From contig NZ_JALDST010000001.1 of NCBI RefSeq assembly GCF_022747945.1, positions 1,798,001 to 1,862,000 of the forward strand: 64,000 nt of DNA. The letters run 5' to 3'. This document shows positions 1 through 8,736 of this stretch, piece after piece (within the stretch, counting starts at the first letter, position 1; every line of letters begins with the position of its first letter). The stretch comes from Micromonospora sp. R77 (GTDB lineage Bacteria; Actinomycetota; Actinomycetes; Mycobacteriales; Micromonosporaceae). A model generated the notes under the pieces. It ran no database searches and had not been told where the DNA came from. It saw only the letters and a list, made by a program, of their open reading frames with translations. The position numbers and the translations under genes were made by a program.

Positions 1-156
1 GGTACGCCCCCGGCCGAGCACGTCCCGTCCGGCGAGCGAGTCCGGCAGCGTGGCCGACTGGATCGGGAACGGCTCGGTGATGCCCTGCGCGGTCAGCTCG
101 GCGACGAGCGCCGGGGCCAGGCCGGTGGACGCGAATGTGGGCATGGTCGTGGTCAT
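1..156 (-). CDS. DEAD-box RNA helicase, N-terminal fragment (runs off the window)
   Basis: Only the first 52 codons are inside the window. The protein begins MTTTMPTFASTGL and continues through GITEPFPIQSATLPD to GRDVLGRGRT. This is the Q-motif (aromatic residue, then GI-x-EPFPIQ) leading into the Walker A region of DEAD-box ATP-dependent RNA helicases. The family unwinds RNA duplexes in the cytoplasm and often acts in cold adaptation and ribosome assembly. The ATG at 154-156 is preferred because GAGGAAGG lies 8 nt upstream; an in-frame ATG at 142-144 is the alternative. The gene follows a cold-shock protein gene on the same strand, which suits a cold-response role. The subtype (DeaD, RhlE or another) cannot be decided from this piece. 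Confidence 0.88.
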   Translation of the reverse strand, partial: MTTTMPTFASTGLAPALVAELTAQGITEPFPIQSATLPDSLAGRDVLGRGRT

Positions 157-168
157 GCGGAATGCCTT

Positions 169-191
169 CCTCGACGCGGCACGTGTCGAGG
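169..191 (-). promoter_or_regulatory. Hairpin that would cover the helicase ribosome-binding site
   Basis: CCTCGAC (169-175) and GTCGAGG (185-191) form a perfect 7-bp inverted repeat with a 9-nt loop. In the leftward mRNA the distal arm overlaps the GAGGAAGG Shine-Dalgarno sequence of the helicase gene. Folding would therefore hide the ribosome site, a plausible temperature- or helicase-sensitive control. The pairing is seen directly; the regulation is inference. Confidence 0.4.
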
Positions 192-269
192 GAGGGCGCC
201 GAAGGGCGGCGCTGTCACCGGGGGACTCGTCCGCCGGGACTCACAAGCACGAACCGAAGGGGGTACGGG

Positions 270-322
270 CCGGTCCGCCGCAGCGCGCCGCCCGCCGGAG
301 CGGGGGTGGCGCGGCGGACCGG
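270..322 (-). terminator. Long inverted repeat between the cold-shock and helicase genes
   Basis: A perfect 12-bp inverted repeat (CCGGTCCGCCGC at 270-281, GCGGCGGACCGG at 311-322) has a 29-nt GC-rich loop. It lies 52 nt past the stop of the cold-shock gene and upstream of the helicase start. No T-run follows, so it may be an attenuator or RNA-stability element rather than a simple terminator. Confidence 0.5.
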
Positions 323-373
323 ACCCGTCACCGAGCCCTGAGGGCGCGATGGGTGTTGCGGGTGATCCGAAGA

Positions 374-577
374 TCAGAGCGGGCGGATGTTCTCCGCCTG
401 CGGGCCCTTCTGGCCCTGGGTGACCTCGAACTCGACCCGCTGGTTCTCGTCCAGGCTCCGGTAGCCGGAGGACTGGATCGCCGAGAAGTGGGCGAAGACG
501 TCAGCGCCGCCGCCGTCCGGGGTGATGAAGCCGAAGCCCTTGTCAGCGTTGAACCACTTGACGGTGCCAATTGCCAT
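374..577 (-). CDS. Cold-shock protein, CspA family
   Basis: A 67-residue protein starting [18 protein letters not shown], with the RNP1 motif KGFGFI (residues 13-18) and RNP2 motif VFAHF (27-31). This is the complete single cold-shock domain of normal CspA length. These proteins bind single-stranded RNA and DNA and act as RNA chaperones. The reading frame is open further upstream, but ATG 577 is chosen because AAGGAGA lies just before it and homology begins exactly there. The leader is long and can fold, as is common for cold-shock mRNAs. The gene lies upstream of a DEAD-box helicase in the same direction, so the two may share a transcript or a cold response. Confidence 0.96.
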   Translation of the reverse strand: MAIGTVKWFNADKGFGFITPDGGGADVFAHFSAIQSSGYRSLDENQRVEFEVTQGQKGPQAENIRPL

Positions 578-607
578 TTGTTTCGTCTCCTTGACGGAAC
601 GTTCGAA

Positions 608-624
608 CCCGCACCTGTTGCGGG
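608..624 (-). promoter_or_regulatory. Small hairpin in the cold-shock leader
   Basis: CCCGCA (608-613) and TGCGGG (619-624) can pair around a 5-nt loop about 30 nt upstream of the cspA-type start codon. Structured leaders are known for cold-shock mRNAs; a function here is not shown. Confidence 0.3.
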
Positions 625-710
625 CCGAAGGGAGCTCACCACGCATGATCCACGCGATGAACCTGTCGCTGCTGGTCGCCCCGCCCGGAGAACTCCGGAC
701 ACAACAAAGA

Positions 711-738
711 GCGCCTGGGGCCACAATCCGCCAGGCGC
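711..738 (-). terminator. Terminator-like hairpin after adnB
   Basis: GCGCCTGG (711-718) pairs perfectly with CCAGGCGC (731-738). It lies 44 nt downstream of the adnB stop on the minus strand and is followed there by TCTTTGTTGT. This is a plausible intrinsic terminator separating adnAB from the cold-shock gene. Confidence 0.55.
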
Positions 739-781
739 ACACAGAGTCTCTGGAAACCAAAACTGCAACGAGGACAACGTA

Positions 782-3700
782 TCACGGATTTCCGGCCGGC
801 GGGGAGTCCGGCGAGATTTCCGGTACCCCGGCGATCAGCGCGGTCAGTCCGTCGGCGTCCAGCAGGTCGCTCGGGCGTACGGTCGCGCCGTCCCGGACGT
901 AGTGGAACGCGGCACCGACCCGGTCGACCGGCACCCCCGCCAGCTCCGCCCAGGCCAGCCGGTAGACGGCGAGCTGCACGGCGGCGGCCTGGGCCTCCCG
1001 GCCGGCGGGCTGCCGGCCGGTCTTCCAGTCCACCACGTCGAACCGGCCGCCGGGCCGGGCGAAGACGGCGTCCATCCGGCCCCGGACCACCACGCCGGCG
1101 AGCACCGTGGCGAAGGGCACCTCCACCTCCAGCGGCACCCGGTCGGCCCACTCGCTGGCCAGGAAGCGCTCCTGGAGCTCGACCAGCGCCTCGTCCGGGG
1201 CGGCGTCCTCGTCCGCCGCGCCGGGCAGTTCGTCCACGTCGAGCAGCCGGTCCGCGCCGAAGCGCTGCTCCAGCCAGGTGTGGAAGGCGGTGCCCCGCCG
1301 GGCGTACGGGTTGGGTTCGGTGGGCATCGGCCGGCGCAGGGCGCGAGCCAGCGCCTCCGGGTCACGGCGCAACGCCACCAGCTGGGTCACCGACAGGTGC
1401 GCGGGCAGCTCCACCTCGACCGCGTCGGCCCGCCGCAGCAGCTCGGCCCGCTCGGCGAGGAGCAGGTCCGCCTCCCGTCGCCAGCGCGCCACCTCCGGAT
1501 CGTCGGCGGGCGCGCCGCCCGGTCCCGGATCGCCGGCCGCAGCCCCGGGCCTCGGGTCGGACGCAGCGCCGGACCCCGGATCGTCGGACGCCGCGGCGGC
1601 CCCGGGGGCGTCGGACGCCGCGGCGGCCCCCGGGGCGTCGGACGCCTCGGCGGTGACCCCGGCGGCAGCGGCGAGCACGGCTGCCTCGCGGCGGGCCGCC
1701 TCCGGGTCGGCGAGGAAGCGGCGGACCAGCGCGGCAGCCTCGGCCAGGGCCGGGCGGCGGGCACCGAGCGGGTCGGCCGGCCACTCGGCGCGGAGCACCA
1801 CCTCCGTCGTCGGGTTGACCGCGTCCCCGGCCGGCTCCGGCGCCCAGGCGTCGACCAGGTGCCCGGCCACGCCGTCCAGGCAGGCGTCGTACACCTCGCG
1901 GAGGAAGACCGACGGGCCCCGGAACCGCTTGGTGCCCTCCCCCCACCAGTAGCCGGAGCAGAGCAGCAGCCGCCTCGGGCGGGTCACCGCCACGTACGCC
2001 AGCCGGCGCTCCTCCCGCTCGTCGTGCGCCCGCCAGGCGTCGGTGAAGTCCGCCACCGCCCGGGCCACCCCGCGCTGGTCCTCGGTGTCGGCCAGCCCCA
2101 GCTCGGGCAGCCCGTCCGCATCCCCGCGCAGCGGGAACGGCAGCACGCCGAGCCCGCCCAGCCAGTGGTCGGAGTTGCGGACCGGCCCCGGCCAGACCCC
2201 CCGGGTCAGCCCGGCGACCGCCACCACGTCCCACTCCAGGCCCTTGGCGGCGTGCGCGGTGAGGATCTGCACCGCCCCCTCCACCACCTCGACCTCGCCC
2301 GGGGCGAGCCCGCGCTCCTCGTCCTCGGCGGCGGCCAGGTAGGCCAGGAAACCGGCCAGGGTGGCGCCGGGCGTCTCGCCGCTGAACCGGGCCGCGACGT
2401 CGCCGAGCGCGTCCAGGTGACCCCGGGCCAGCCCGGCGTCGCCGGTGCCGTCCCGGCCGGCCCGGACCGCCACCTCCACGTCCAGGCCGGAGGTCCGCTC
2501 GATGTCCGCGATCAGCTCCGGCAGGGACTGGTCCAGCCGGTAACGCAGCAGCGCCAGCTCCATCCCGTACGCGCGCAGCCGGGCGTAGCCCTCCGCCGAG
2601 TACGCCTGCGCCGGCCCCAGGTCGGCCAGCGCCTCGACCAGGGTGGCCTCGTCCAGCGCGTCGACGACGATCTCCGGCGTGTCGTCGCCGGTCAGCTCCC
2701 GCCGGGACCGGGCGATGGCGCGGGCCCGCCGGTGCAGGGCGACCAGGTCGCGCGGCCCGATCCGCCAGCGCGCCCCGGTGAGCAGCCGCAGCAGCGCCGC
2801 CCCGTCGGTCGGGTCGGCCAGCACCCGCAGCGTGCAGACCACGTCCCGGACCTCGGGGGTGTCCAGCAGGCCACCCAGGCCGACCACCTCGACCGGCAGG
2901 CCCCGGGCGCGCAGCGCCGACTCCAGGGCGGGGATCTGGCTGCGCAACCGGACCAGCACGGCGGTGGTGGGGCGCTGCGGCACCGGGATGTGCTCGGGCA
3001 GCGCGCCGGGCATCCCGGCCGCCCCGCGCCACGCCGCGAGGACGCTCTCGGCGATCCAGTCGGCCTCGTCGGCGTACGTCTCGAGCAGCGCGCAGTGCAC
3101 GGTGCCGGCGGCGTTCCCGCGCGGGCTGCGGTGCGGGATCGGGTCCCGGACGCTGAGCGCGGCGCGCAGCTCCGGCACCTGAGCGCCGGCCGCCCGCAGC
3201 GGCGTGGCCAGCGCGTTGGCCACCCCGAGGATCTCCGGCCGGTTGCGCCAGCTGGTGGTGAGGCTGAGCACGTCGGCCGGGGTGCCGTCGGCGCGGGCGA
3301 AGTCGGCGGGGAACCGGTCGAGGGTGCCGGCGCTGGCCCCCCGCCAGCCGTAGATGGACTGGCAGGGGTCGCCGACGGCGGTGACCGGGTGACCGCCGCC
3401 GAAGAGCGCGTTGAGGAGCACCACCTGGGCGTGACTGGTGTCCTGGTACTCGTCGAGCAGCACCACCCGGAAGCGGTCCCGCTCGATCACGCCCACACCG
3501 GGATGGTCGCGGGCCACCCGGGCGGCCCGGGCGAGCTGGTCGGCGAAGTCCATCGCCTCGAAGTCGTCCTTGCGCCGGGCGTACGCCCGGACCAGCGGGA
3601 GCAGCTTCAGCCGGGTCTGCTGGAGCTGGAGGGCCTTGCGGACGTCGGCGTAGACCCGGCCGGGACGGGACTGCACCTCGGCGAAGAAGCGGCCGGTCCA

Positions 3701-4330
3701 GGCGGCCAGCTCCGCGGGGTCGACCAGGTGCTCGTCCAGCTCACCGGCCAACGCCAGCACGGCGTCGGTGATGGTGCTGGGCATCCGGTCCACCTCGGAC
3801 ATGTCCCCGTCGTAGTTGCGGACCAGCAGGTCGACGAGCTGCCAGCGGGACGCCTCGGTGAGCAGCCGGGTGGTCGGCTCGTAGCCGGCCCGCAGGCCGT
3901 GCTCGGTGACGATCCGCCCGGCGTACGAGTGGTAGGTGGAGACGGTCGGCTCACCGGCGAGCGGGTCGTCCTGCGGGTTGCGCGCCTGCCTGCCGATCCG
4001 GCGGATGAGCTGGTCCAACCGGGTACGCACCCGGTGCGCCAGCTCGCCGGCCGCCTTGCGGGTGAAGGTCAGGCCGAGGATCTGCTCCGGCCGGACGTAC
4101 GAGTTGGCGACCAGCCAGACCACCCGGGCGGCCATCGTCTCGGTCTTGCCGGAGCCGGCCCCCGCGACCACCAGCAGCGGCTCCACGGGCGCGGCGATGA
4201 TCGCCGCCTGCTCCCGGGTGGGCGCGGGCAGCCGGAGCAGCTTCGCCAGCTCCACCGGGGTGTACCGGGGACCGGAGTCGGGTGTCCTCGGTGCCGGCGC
4301 GGCCGTGCCGAAGAGCGCGGGCTGGGTCAC
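782..4330 (-). CDS. adnB: ATP-dependent helicase-nuclease subunit AdnB
   Basis: An 1182-residue UvrD-like (SF1A) helicase with a C-terminal RecB-type nuclease. Visible motifs: PTREQ Q-motif (37-41), Walker A AGAGSGKT (56-63), Walker B with DEYQDT (293-298) and a nuclease core DVVDWKTGRQ near residue 1095. In mycobacteria AdnA and AdnB form a heterodimer that resects double-strand DNA ends for recombination. The order adnA then adnB, with a 37-nt gap, matches that operon. The protein is slightly longer than mycobacterial AdnB, partly because of an Ala/Gly/Asp/Pro linker around residues 885-935. Start ATG 4330 (MTQPALFG) is the natural beginning before the Q-motif. Confidence 0.93.
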   Translation of the reverse strand: MTQPALFGTAAPAPRTPDSGPRYTPVELAKLLRLPAPTREQAAIIAAPVEPLLVVAGAGSGKTETMAARVVWLVANSYVRPEQILGLTFTRKAAGELAHRVRTRLDQLIRRIGRQARNPQDDPLAGEPTVSTYHSYAGRIVTEHGLRAGYEPTTRLLTEASRWQLVDLLVRNYDGDMSEVDRMPSTITDAVLALAGELDEHLVDPAELAAWTGRFFAEVQSRPGRVYADVRKALQLQQTRLKLLPLVRAYARRKDDFEAMDFADQLARAARVARDHPGVGVIERDRFRVVLLDEYQDTSHAQVVLLNALFGGGHPVTAVGDPCQSIYGWRGASAGTLDRFPADFARADGTPADVLSLTTSWRNRPEILGVANALATPLRAAGAQVPELRAALSVRDPIPHRSPRGNAAGTVHCALLETYADEADWIAESVLAAWRGAAGMPGALPEHIPVPQRPTTAVLVRLRSQIPALESALRARGLPVEVVGLGGLLDTPEVRDVVCTLRVLADPTDGAALLRLLTGARWRIGPRDLVALHRRARAIARSRRELTGDDTPEIVVDALDEATLVEALADLGPAQAYSAEGYARLRAYGMELALLRYRLDQSLPELIADIERTSGLDVEVAVRAGRDGTGDAGLARGHLDALGDVAARFSGETPGATLAGFLAYLAAAEDEERGLAPGEVEVVEGAVQILTAHAAKGLEWDVVAVAGLTRGVWPGPVRNSDHWLGGLGVLPFPLRGDADGLPELGLADTEDQRGVARAVADFTDAWRAHDEREERRLAYVAVTRPRRLLLCSGYWWGEGTKRFRGPSVFLREVYDACLDGVAGHLVDAWAPEPAGDAVNPTTEVVLRAEWPADPLGARRPALAEAAALVRRFLADPEAARREAAVLAAAAGVTAEASDAPGAAAASDAPGAAAASDDPGSGAASDPRPGAAAGDPGPGGAPADDPEVARWRREADLLLAERAELLRRADAVEVELPAHLSVTQLVALRRDPEALARALRRPMPTEPNPYARRGTAFHTWLEQRFGADRLLDVDELPGAADEDAAPDEALVELQERFLASEWADRVPLEVEVPFATVLAGVVVRGRMDAVFARPGGRFDVVDWKTGRQPAGREAQAAAVQLAVYRLAWAELAGVPVDRVGAAFHYVRDGATVRPSDLLDADGLTALIAGVPEISPDSPPAGNP
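1500..1680 (-). repeat. Low-complexity repeats coding the AdnB linker
   Basis: Imperfect tandem repeats encode several copies of a motif like ASDAPGAAA between the helicase and nuclease parts of AdnB. The units vary in length and sequence. They look like slippage-prone coding DNA for a flexible linker. Confidence 0.6.
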
Positions 4331-4342
4331 GCCAGCACCGTC

Positions 4343-4388
4343 GCGGGTGACTGCGGGGCTCGCACGCTCACTCCTCGCGCTCGCGGCG
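4343..4388 (-). repeat. Gene-junction repeat, copy 1 (adnA/adnB)
   Basis: On the minus strand the junction reads GCGAGCGCGAGGAGTGAGCG followed after a few bases by GAGCCCCGCAGTCACCCGCG. Near-identical blocks occur at 29286-29333 and, degraded, at 34946-34978. Here the repeat encodes the last residues (REREE) and the TGA stop of AdnA. Confidence 0.6.
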
Positions 4389-7300
4389 GACCGTCGGCGG
4401 CTCGACGACCTGGCGCCCCTGCCCCGACACCGGGCAGCTCGTGCGGACCGGGCAGACCCGGCACTTCGAGTTGGCGACGGCGGCGAAGGTGGCGGCGGCC
4501 ATCGTATCGGCGGTCCGCCGGACCAGCGCGGTCGCCCAGCCCGCCTCCGGCCCCTCCCCCGCGGCGGCCTGCGCCTGCTCCCGGGCGTCCTTCGCCCCGG
4601 TGCCGAGCTGCACCAGCGCCGCCCCGCCGGAGGCTTCGCCGTACTCGGCGAACGCCCCCGCCTCCACCGCCGCCTGGTACGCCCCGAGCTGCGGATGCTC
4701 GGCCACCTCCCGCTCGGTGACGGCGGTGGACTTGCCGGTCTTCAGGTCGATCACCACGAGCCGGCCCTCGGCGTCGACCTCCAGCCGGTCGACCCGCCCG
4801 ACCAGCTCGACCGGGCGCTGCGGGTCGTCGAGGCGGACCGCGAACTCGTGCTCGATGGCGAGCAGCCGGCGCGGGTTGCCGGCCAGCCACCGCAGCAGCT
4901 TGTCCACCATCGCCTCGGCGCGCTCGCGTTCCGGCCCGACCATCCAGCGGGCGGCCAGCTCGATCGCGTCGAACCGGGCGGCCACGTAGTCCAGCAGCGC
5001 CGTCCGGTCGACGCTGGCGTCCTCGGCGAGCATCGCGGCGGCGTGCACCAGGTTGCCGACGCCCTGCGCGGCGCTGGCCGGTCCGCTGCCGCCGTGCCGT
5101 TCCAGCAGCCAGCGCAGGCTGCACCGCAGCGCGCTCTCCATCGCCGACGGGGTGACCCGGACGGCCTCGCCGTCGTCCACCAGCGGCCGGTCGTCGGAGA
5201 GCCCACGCAGCCCCCACCAGTCGTCCGGATGCGCGCCGGGGACCCCGGCGGCGGCCAGCCGGGCCAACTCGGCCGCCGCCGCGCGCCGCCGGGTCGCGGG
5301 TGCCGCCGGGTCGGTGACCGCGGTACGCAGCTCCGCCACCAGCGCCGACAGGGTGAGCCCGCGCGGCGGCAGGGTGACCGGCAGCGCACCGGGCCGATCG
5401 GCCTCCCCGTCGAGTGGTTCCCGATCGACGCTCAGCCTCGCGCCGTCGTGGGGCCCGGCCGCCCCCGTACCCCCGCGTGGCCCGGCCTCGACGGCCAGGG
5501 CGGCCCCGCGGCCCGGCCGGGCCGACCCCGCGGCCCCGGGCGGCCCGCTCTCCACGGCCAGCGTCGCGCCGTCACCGGGCCGGCCACTGCCCGCCCCGCC
5601 GGCATCCGGACCGACCGGCTCCGGTCCACCGGTCGGCTCGGACGGGGTCGGTGGGGGTGCCGACCCGCCGCCGATCGCCGGGGGCTCGGTGGTGCCCAGT
5701 TCGTGCAGGAACCGGCTGGGCTGTTCCTCGTGGTCGTCGCCGCCGACCGCCGCCGAGGCGACCGCGGTGACCAGCAGCCGGTGCCGGGCCCGGGTGACCG
5801 CGACGTGGAAGAGCCGGCGTTCCTCGTCGAGCAGCGCCGAGGTCTGCCCGACCAGGCTGGCCCGGGTGCCGGCGCCCTGCGCCCGGCCGGCGAGCACGTC
5901 GACGAGCCGTTCGGAGCCGAGCAGGCTGCCGCGCAGCCGCAGGTCGGGCCAGACGCCCTCCTGCACGCCGGCGACGGCGACGAGGTCCCACTCGAGGCCC
6001 TTCGCGGCGTGCGCGGTGAGCAGCCGGACCGCGTCGCCCCGGTCGGCGGTGGGGGCGAGGGTGTCGGCCGGCAGGTCCTGCCCGAGCACGTGGTCGAGGA
6101 AGACCTCGGCGCGGGCACCCGGCAGCCGGTCGGTGAACCGGGCCGCCGCGTCGAAGAGCACCATGACCGCGTCGAGGTCCCGGTCGGCGGCCTCGGCACG
6201 CCAGCGCTGCGCCGTCTCGTGCTCCCCGGTGGCGGCCCGGCCCCGGGTGATCGCCCCGGCCCAGCGTTCGGCGAGGCCACTGAAGCGCCAGACCGCCCAG
6301 AGCACGTCCTCGGCGGTGGCCCCCGGGACGGCCGCCGCCTGTCGGGCCGTGGCCAGCAGGTGCGCCACCGTCTGGGCGGGCACCGCCCACCGCCGGTCGA
6401 TCGCGGCCAGCTCGGCCGGGTCGCGCAGCGCCTCGACGATCAGCTCGCCGGAGGGCCGGCGGTCGCCGCCGGCCAGCGCGAGCGCCCGCAACCCTTGGCG
6501 CAGCCGTCGCTCGGCGAGCGGGTCGGCCCCGCCCAGCGGCGAGTGCAGCAGCGCGACAGCGGTCTCCTCGTCGAGCCGGTCCGGTTCCAGCGCGCAGCGC
6601 AGCAGGAGCAGCAGCGGAGCCACCCCGGGTTGCAGGTGCAGCGGCAGGTCCTCGCCGTGCACCACGGTCGGTACGCCCGCGTGGTGCAGGGCCCGTTGCA
6701 GCGACGGCAACTGCCGGCCGGTGGAGCGGACCAGTACCGCCATCCGGGACCAGGGCACCCCGTCGAGCAGGTGCGCCTCGCGCAGGGCGTGGGCCAGCCA
6801 GGCCGACTCGCTGGTGGCCGAACGGAAGGTGCGGACCTCCACCACGCCCGGCGGCGCGTCGGGCAGCGGATGGAGTCGACGGTGTGCGGCCGGACCGCGC
6901 AGCCGGCGGGCCAGCCGTGCGGTCGCGGCGAGCAGGCCGGGACCGGCCCGGTAGGAGGTGGTCAGCACGACCTGCGCGGCGGGTGCGCCGGAGGCGGTGC
7001 GGAACCGGTGCGGGAAGGTGGCCACCCCGGCCGGGTCGGCGCCCCGGAAGGCGTACGTGGAGGAGTCGGGGTCGGCGAAGGCGACCAGGGACGCGCCGCC
7101 GCCGGCGATCACGGCGAGCAAATCGAGCTGGGCGGGGTCGGTGTCGGCCAACTCGTCGACGTAGACGTGCGCCAGCCGGCGGCGCTCGGCGGCCAGCAGC
7201 TCCGGATCGTCGAGCAGCATGCCGGTGGCCGCCCGGACCAGCTCGGCCGGGTCGTACGCGACGGAGCCACGGTTGCTCACGTCGCGCAGGGCGAGGACGG

Positions 7301-8066
7301 CGACGTACTCCCGGAGGAAGCGTGCGGCGGCCGGCCAGTCGGCGCGGCCCAGCTTCTCCCCCAGCCGGGCCAGCTCGGCCGGGCCGACGCCGCGCTCGGC
7401 GGCGCGCATCAGCAGGTCGCGCAGCTGGGCGGCGAAGGCCCGGGTCCGCAGCGCGGGCAGCAGGTCCTCCGGCCAGCCGACCGGGTCGTCCGCCGGCTCC
7501 TCGCCGACCACGTCCAGCAGCTCGCGGATGATCAGATCCTGCTCGGGGCCGGTGAGCAGCCGGGGCGACGGTTCGCCCCGCTCGGCGGCGGCCCGGCGGA
7601 GCAGGCCGAACGCGTACGCCGGGAAGGTGCGGACCAGCGGCTCGCGGACGACCCGGTGGCCCTCCCCGGCGATCCGCGCCTCGATCCGGTGACGCAGGTC
7701 GGTGGCCTGGCGACGGCCGAAGGTGAGCACCAGCACCCGTTCCGGGTCGACGCCCTCGGCCACCCGCGCGGCGACCGCCTCGACCAGCGTGCTGGTCTTG
7801 CCGGTGCCGGGGCCGCCGAGGACCAGCATCGGCCCGTCGGTGTGCGCCACCACCTCGGCCTGCACCGGGTCCGCCCGCCGCGCGCCCGGCTGAGGGTGCG
7901 CGCCATCACCCGCGGACCCCCCGGATCGCGGCTCCCCCTCGGCGCCCGGCGCGGACCGTTCCCCCTGACCCGACCCGCCGCCCGGCCGATCCCCCCGACC
8001 CGACCCGGCAGCCCGTCCGTCAGGAACCGCCCCCACACCCCGGCGCACCAGCCGGTACCCCTGCAC
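4368..8066 (-). CDS. adnA: ATP-dependent helicase-nuclease subunit AdnA
   Basis: A 1232-residue SF1 helicase with a C-terminal PD-(D/E)XK nuclease. Walker A GGPGTGKT is at 84-91, a VDE-type Walker B near 302 and the nuclease core VVIDLKTGK near 1105. Four cysteines (ALRCSLRW near 980, then KCRVCPVRTSC near 1200) form the iron-sulfur pattern of AddB/AdnA-type nucleases. It should pair with AdnB to unwind and resect broken DNA. The GTG start gives QGYRLVRR, which resembles family N-termini. Two Gly/Pro-rich linkers (about 15-60 and 800-890) make it longer than mycobacterial AdnA (about 1045). The C-terminus is encoded by a dispersed junction repeat. Confidence 0.92.
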   Translation of the reverse strand: MQGYRLVRRGVGAVPDGRAAGSGRGDRPGGGSGQGERSAPGAEGEPRSGGSAGDGAHPQPGARRADPVQAEVVAHTDGPMLVLGGPGTGKTSTLVEAVAARVAEGVDPERVLVLTFGRRQATDLRHRIEARIAGEGHRVVREPLVRTFPAYAFGLLRRAAAERGEPSPRLLTGPEQDLIIRELLDVVGEEPADDPVGWPEDLLPALRTRAFAAQLRDLLMRAAERGVGPAELARLGEKLGRADWPAAARFLREYVAVLALRDVSNRGSVAYDPAELVRAATGMLLDDPELLAAERRRLAHVYVDELADTDPAQLDLLAVIAGGGASLVAFADPDSSTYAFRGADPAGVATFPHRFRTASGAPAAQVVLTTSYRAGPGLLAATARLARRLRGPAAHRRLHPLPDAPPGVVEVRTFRSATSESAWLAHALREAHLLDGVPWSRMAVLVRSTGRQLPSLQRALHHAGVPTVVHGEDLPLHLQPGVAPLLLLLRCALEPDRLDEETAVALLHSPLGGADPLAERRLRQGLRALALAGGDRRPSGELIVEALRDPAELAAIDRRWAVPAQTVAHLLATARQAAAVPGATAEDVLWAVWRFSGLAERWAGAITRGRAATGEHETAQRWRAEAADRDLDAVMVLFDAAARFTDRLPGARAEVFLDHVLGQDLPADTLAPTADRGDAVRLLTAHAAKGLEWDLVAVAGVQEGVWPDLRLRGSLLGSERLVDVLAGRAQGAGTRASLVGQTSALLDEERRLFHVAVTRARHRLLVTAVASAAVGGDDHEEQPSRFLHELGTTEPPAIGGGSAPPPTPSEPTGGPEPVGPDAGGAGSGRPGDGATLAVESGPPGAAGSARPGRGAALAVEAGPRGGTGAAGPHDGARLSVDREPLDGEADRPGALPVTLPPRGLTLSALVAELRTAVTDPAAPATRRRAAAAELARLAAAGVPGAHPDDWWGLRGLSDDRPLVDDGEAVRVTPSAMESALRCSLRWLLERHGGSGPASAAQGVGNLVHAAAMLAEDASVDRTALLDYVAARFDAIELAARWMVGPERERAEAMVDKLLRWLAGNPRRLLAIEHEFAVRLDDPQRPVELVGRVDRLEVDAEGRLVVIDLKTGKSTAVTEREVAEHPQLGAYQAAVEAGAFAEYGEASGGAALVQLGTGAKDAREQAQAAAGEGPEAGWATALVRRTADTMAAATFAAVANSKCRVCPVRTSCPVSGQGRQVVEPPTVRREREE

Positions 8067-8128
8067 CCTGATATCCCATCACGCCCCTACGACACCCCAC
8101 CCCCACCACCCCGCCCGACCTTCACGTC

Positions 8129-8183
8129 GATCATGAGGTCGGCGGCAGGATCGGAGATCGACTTCGCCGCCAACCTCATGATC
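8129..8183. repeat. 55-nt palindromic repeat, copy E1
   Basis: GATCATGAGGTCGGCGGC (8129-8146) and GCCGCCAACCTCATGATC (8166-8183) pair at 17 of 18 positions around a 19-nt loop. The element is exactly 55 nt, as are those at 10032 and 59432. Read on the minus strand it matches the 59432 copy at 44 of 55 positions by hand alignment, loop included. It overlaps the last codon region of the LOG gene by two bases and could terminate that gene. Confidence 0.7.
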
Positions 8184-8733
8184 AGCGCGGCGAGAGGTGG
8201 GCTTCGAGGACGTCCAGGGCGGCGGGGACGGTGGGGACGACGGTGACCAGGTCGAGGCCGGCGGGCTTGAGGAAGTGGCGGTCGGCCAGCGAGTGCAGCC
8301 AGTCGAGCAGGGGGCGGTAGAAGCCGTCGGCGTCGACCAGCACCATCGGCTTGGCGTGCATGGCGAGGGTGGCGGTGGTCCAGACCTCGAAGAGCTCGTC
8401 GAGGGTGCCCAGGCCGCCGGGCAGGGTGACGAAGGCGTCCGACTTCTCGATCATGAGGGTCTTCCGGCTGTCCATGCCGTCGGTGATCAGCAGCTCGTCG
8501 CTGGCCAGGTCGGCGACCTCCAGGTCGACCAGGGCCTGCGGGATCACGCCGAGGGTGCGCCCACCGGCGGCCCGCGCCCCGTCCGCCACCGCACCCATCA
8601 TGCCGACGCAGCCACCGCCGCTGACCAGGGTGTGCCCGCGCCGGGCCAGCCCCGCGCCGGTCTCGGTGGCCAGGTCCAGCCAGCGCTGGTCGAGGGTGCG
8701 GGAGGAGGCGCAGAAGACGCAGACGGCGGCCAC
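8182..8733 (-). CDS. LOG-family cytokinin riboside 5'-monophosphate phosphoribohydrolase
   Basis: A 183-residue Rossmann-fold protein. It has a glycine cluster SGGGCVGMMG (38-47), the SRKTLM segment (89-94) and PGGLGTLDE (105-113), the hallmark of LOG/TIGR00730 proteins. The family cleaves nucleotide monophosphates such as N6-substituted AMP to the base and ribose 5-phosphate. The bacterial role is often unclear. GTG 8733 lies 3 nt after the stop of a second LOG gene, so the two are probably translated together. The length is normal for the short LOG class. Confidence 0.9.
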   Translation of the reverse strand: MAAVCVFCASSRTLDQRWLDLATETGAGLARRGHTLVSGGGCVGMMGAVADGARAAGGRTLGVIPQALVDLEVADLASDELLITDGMDSRKTLMIEKSDAFVTLPGGLGTLDELFEVWTTATLAMHAKPMVLVDADGFYRPLLDWLHSLADRHFLKPAGLDLVTVVPTVPAALDVLEAHLSPR

Positions 8734-8736
8734 CGG

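Noticed and set aside
374..760. 128-residue form of the cold-shock protein
   Set aside because: The added N-terminus is unrelated to the family and the strong ribosome site lies directly before MAIGTVKWF.
1500..1680. CRISPR-like tandem repeats
   Set aside because: Units are short, imperfect and in frame with the AdnB linker; no regular spacers exist.
50..4720. A 1556-codon plus-strand open frame over adnB
   Set aside because: The sense strand clearly encodes AdnB with all motifs; the long frame arises from GC bias only.
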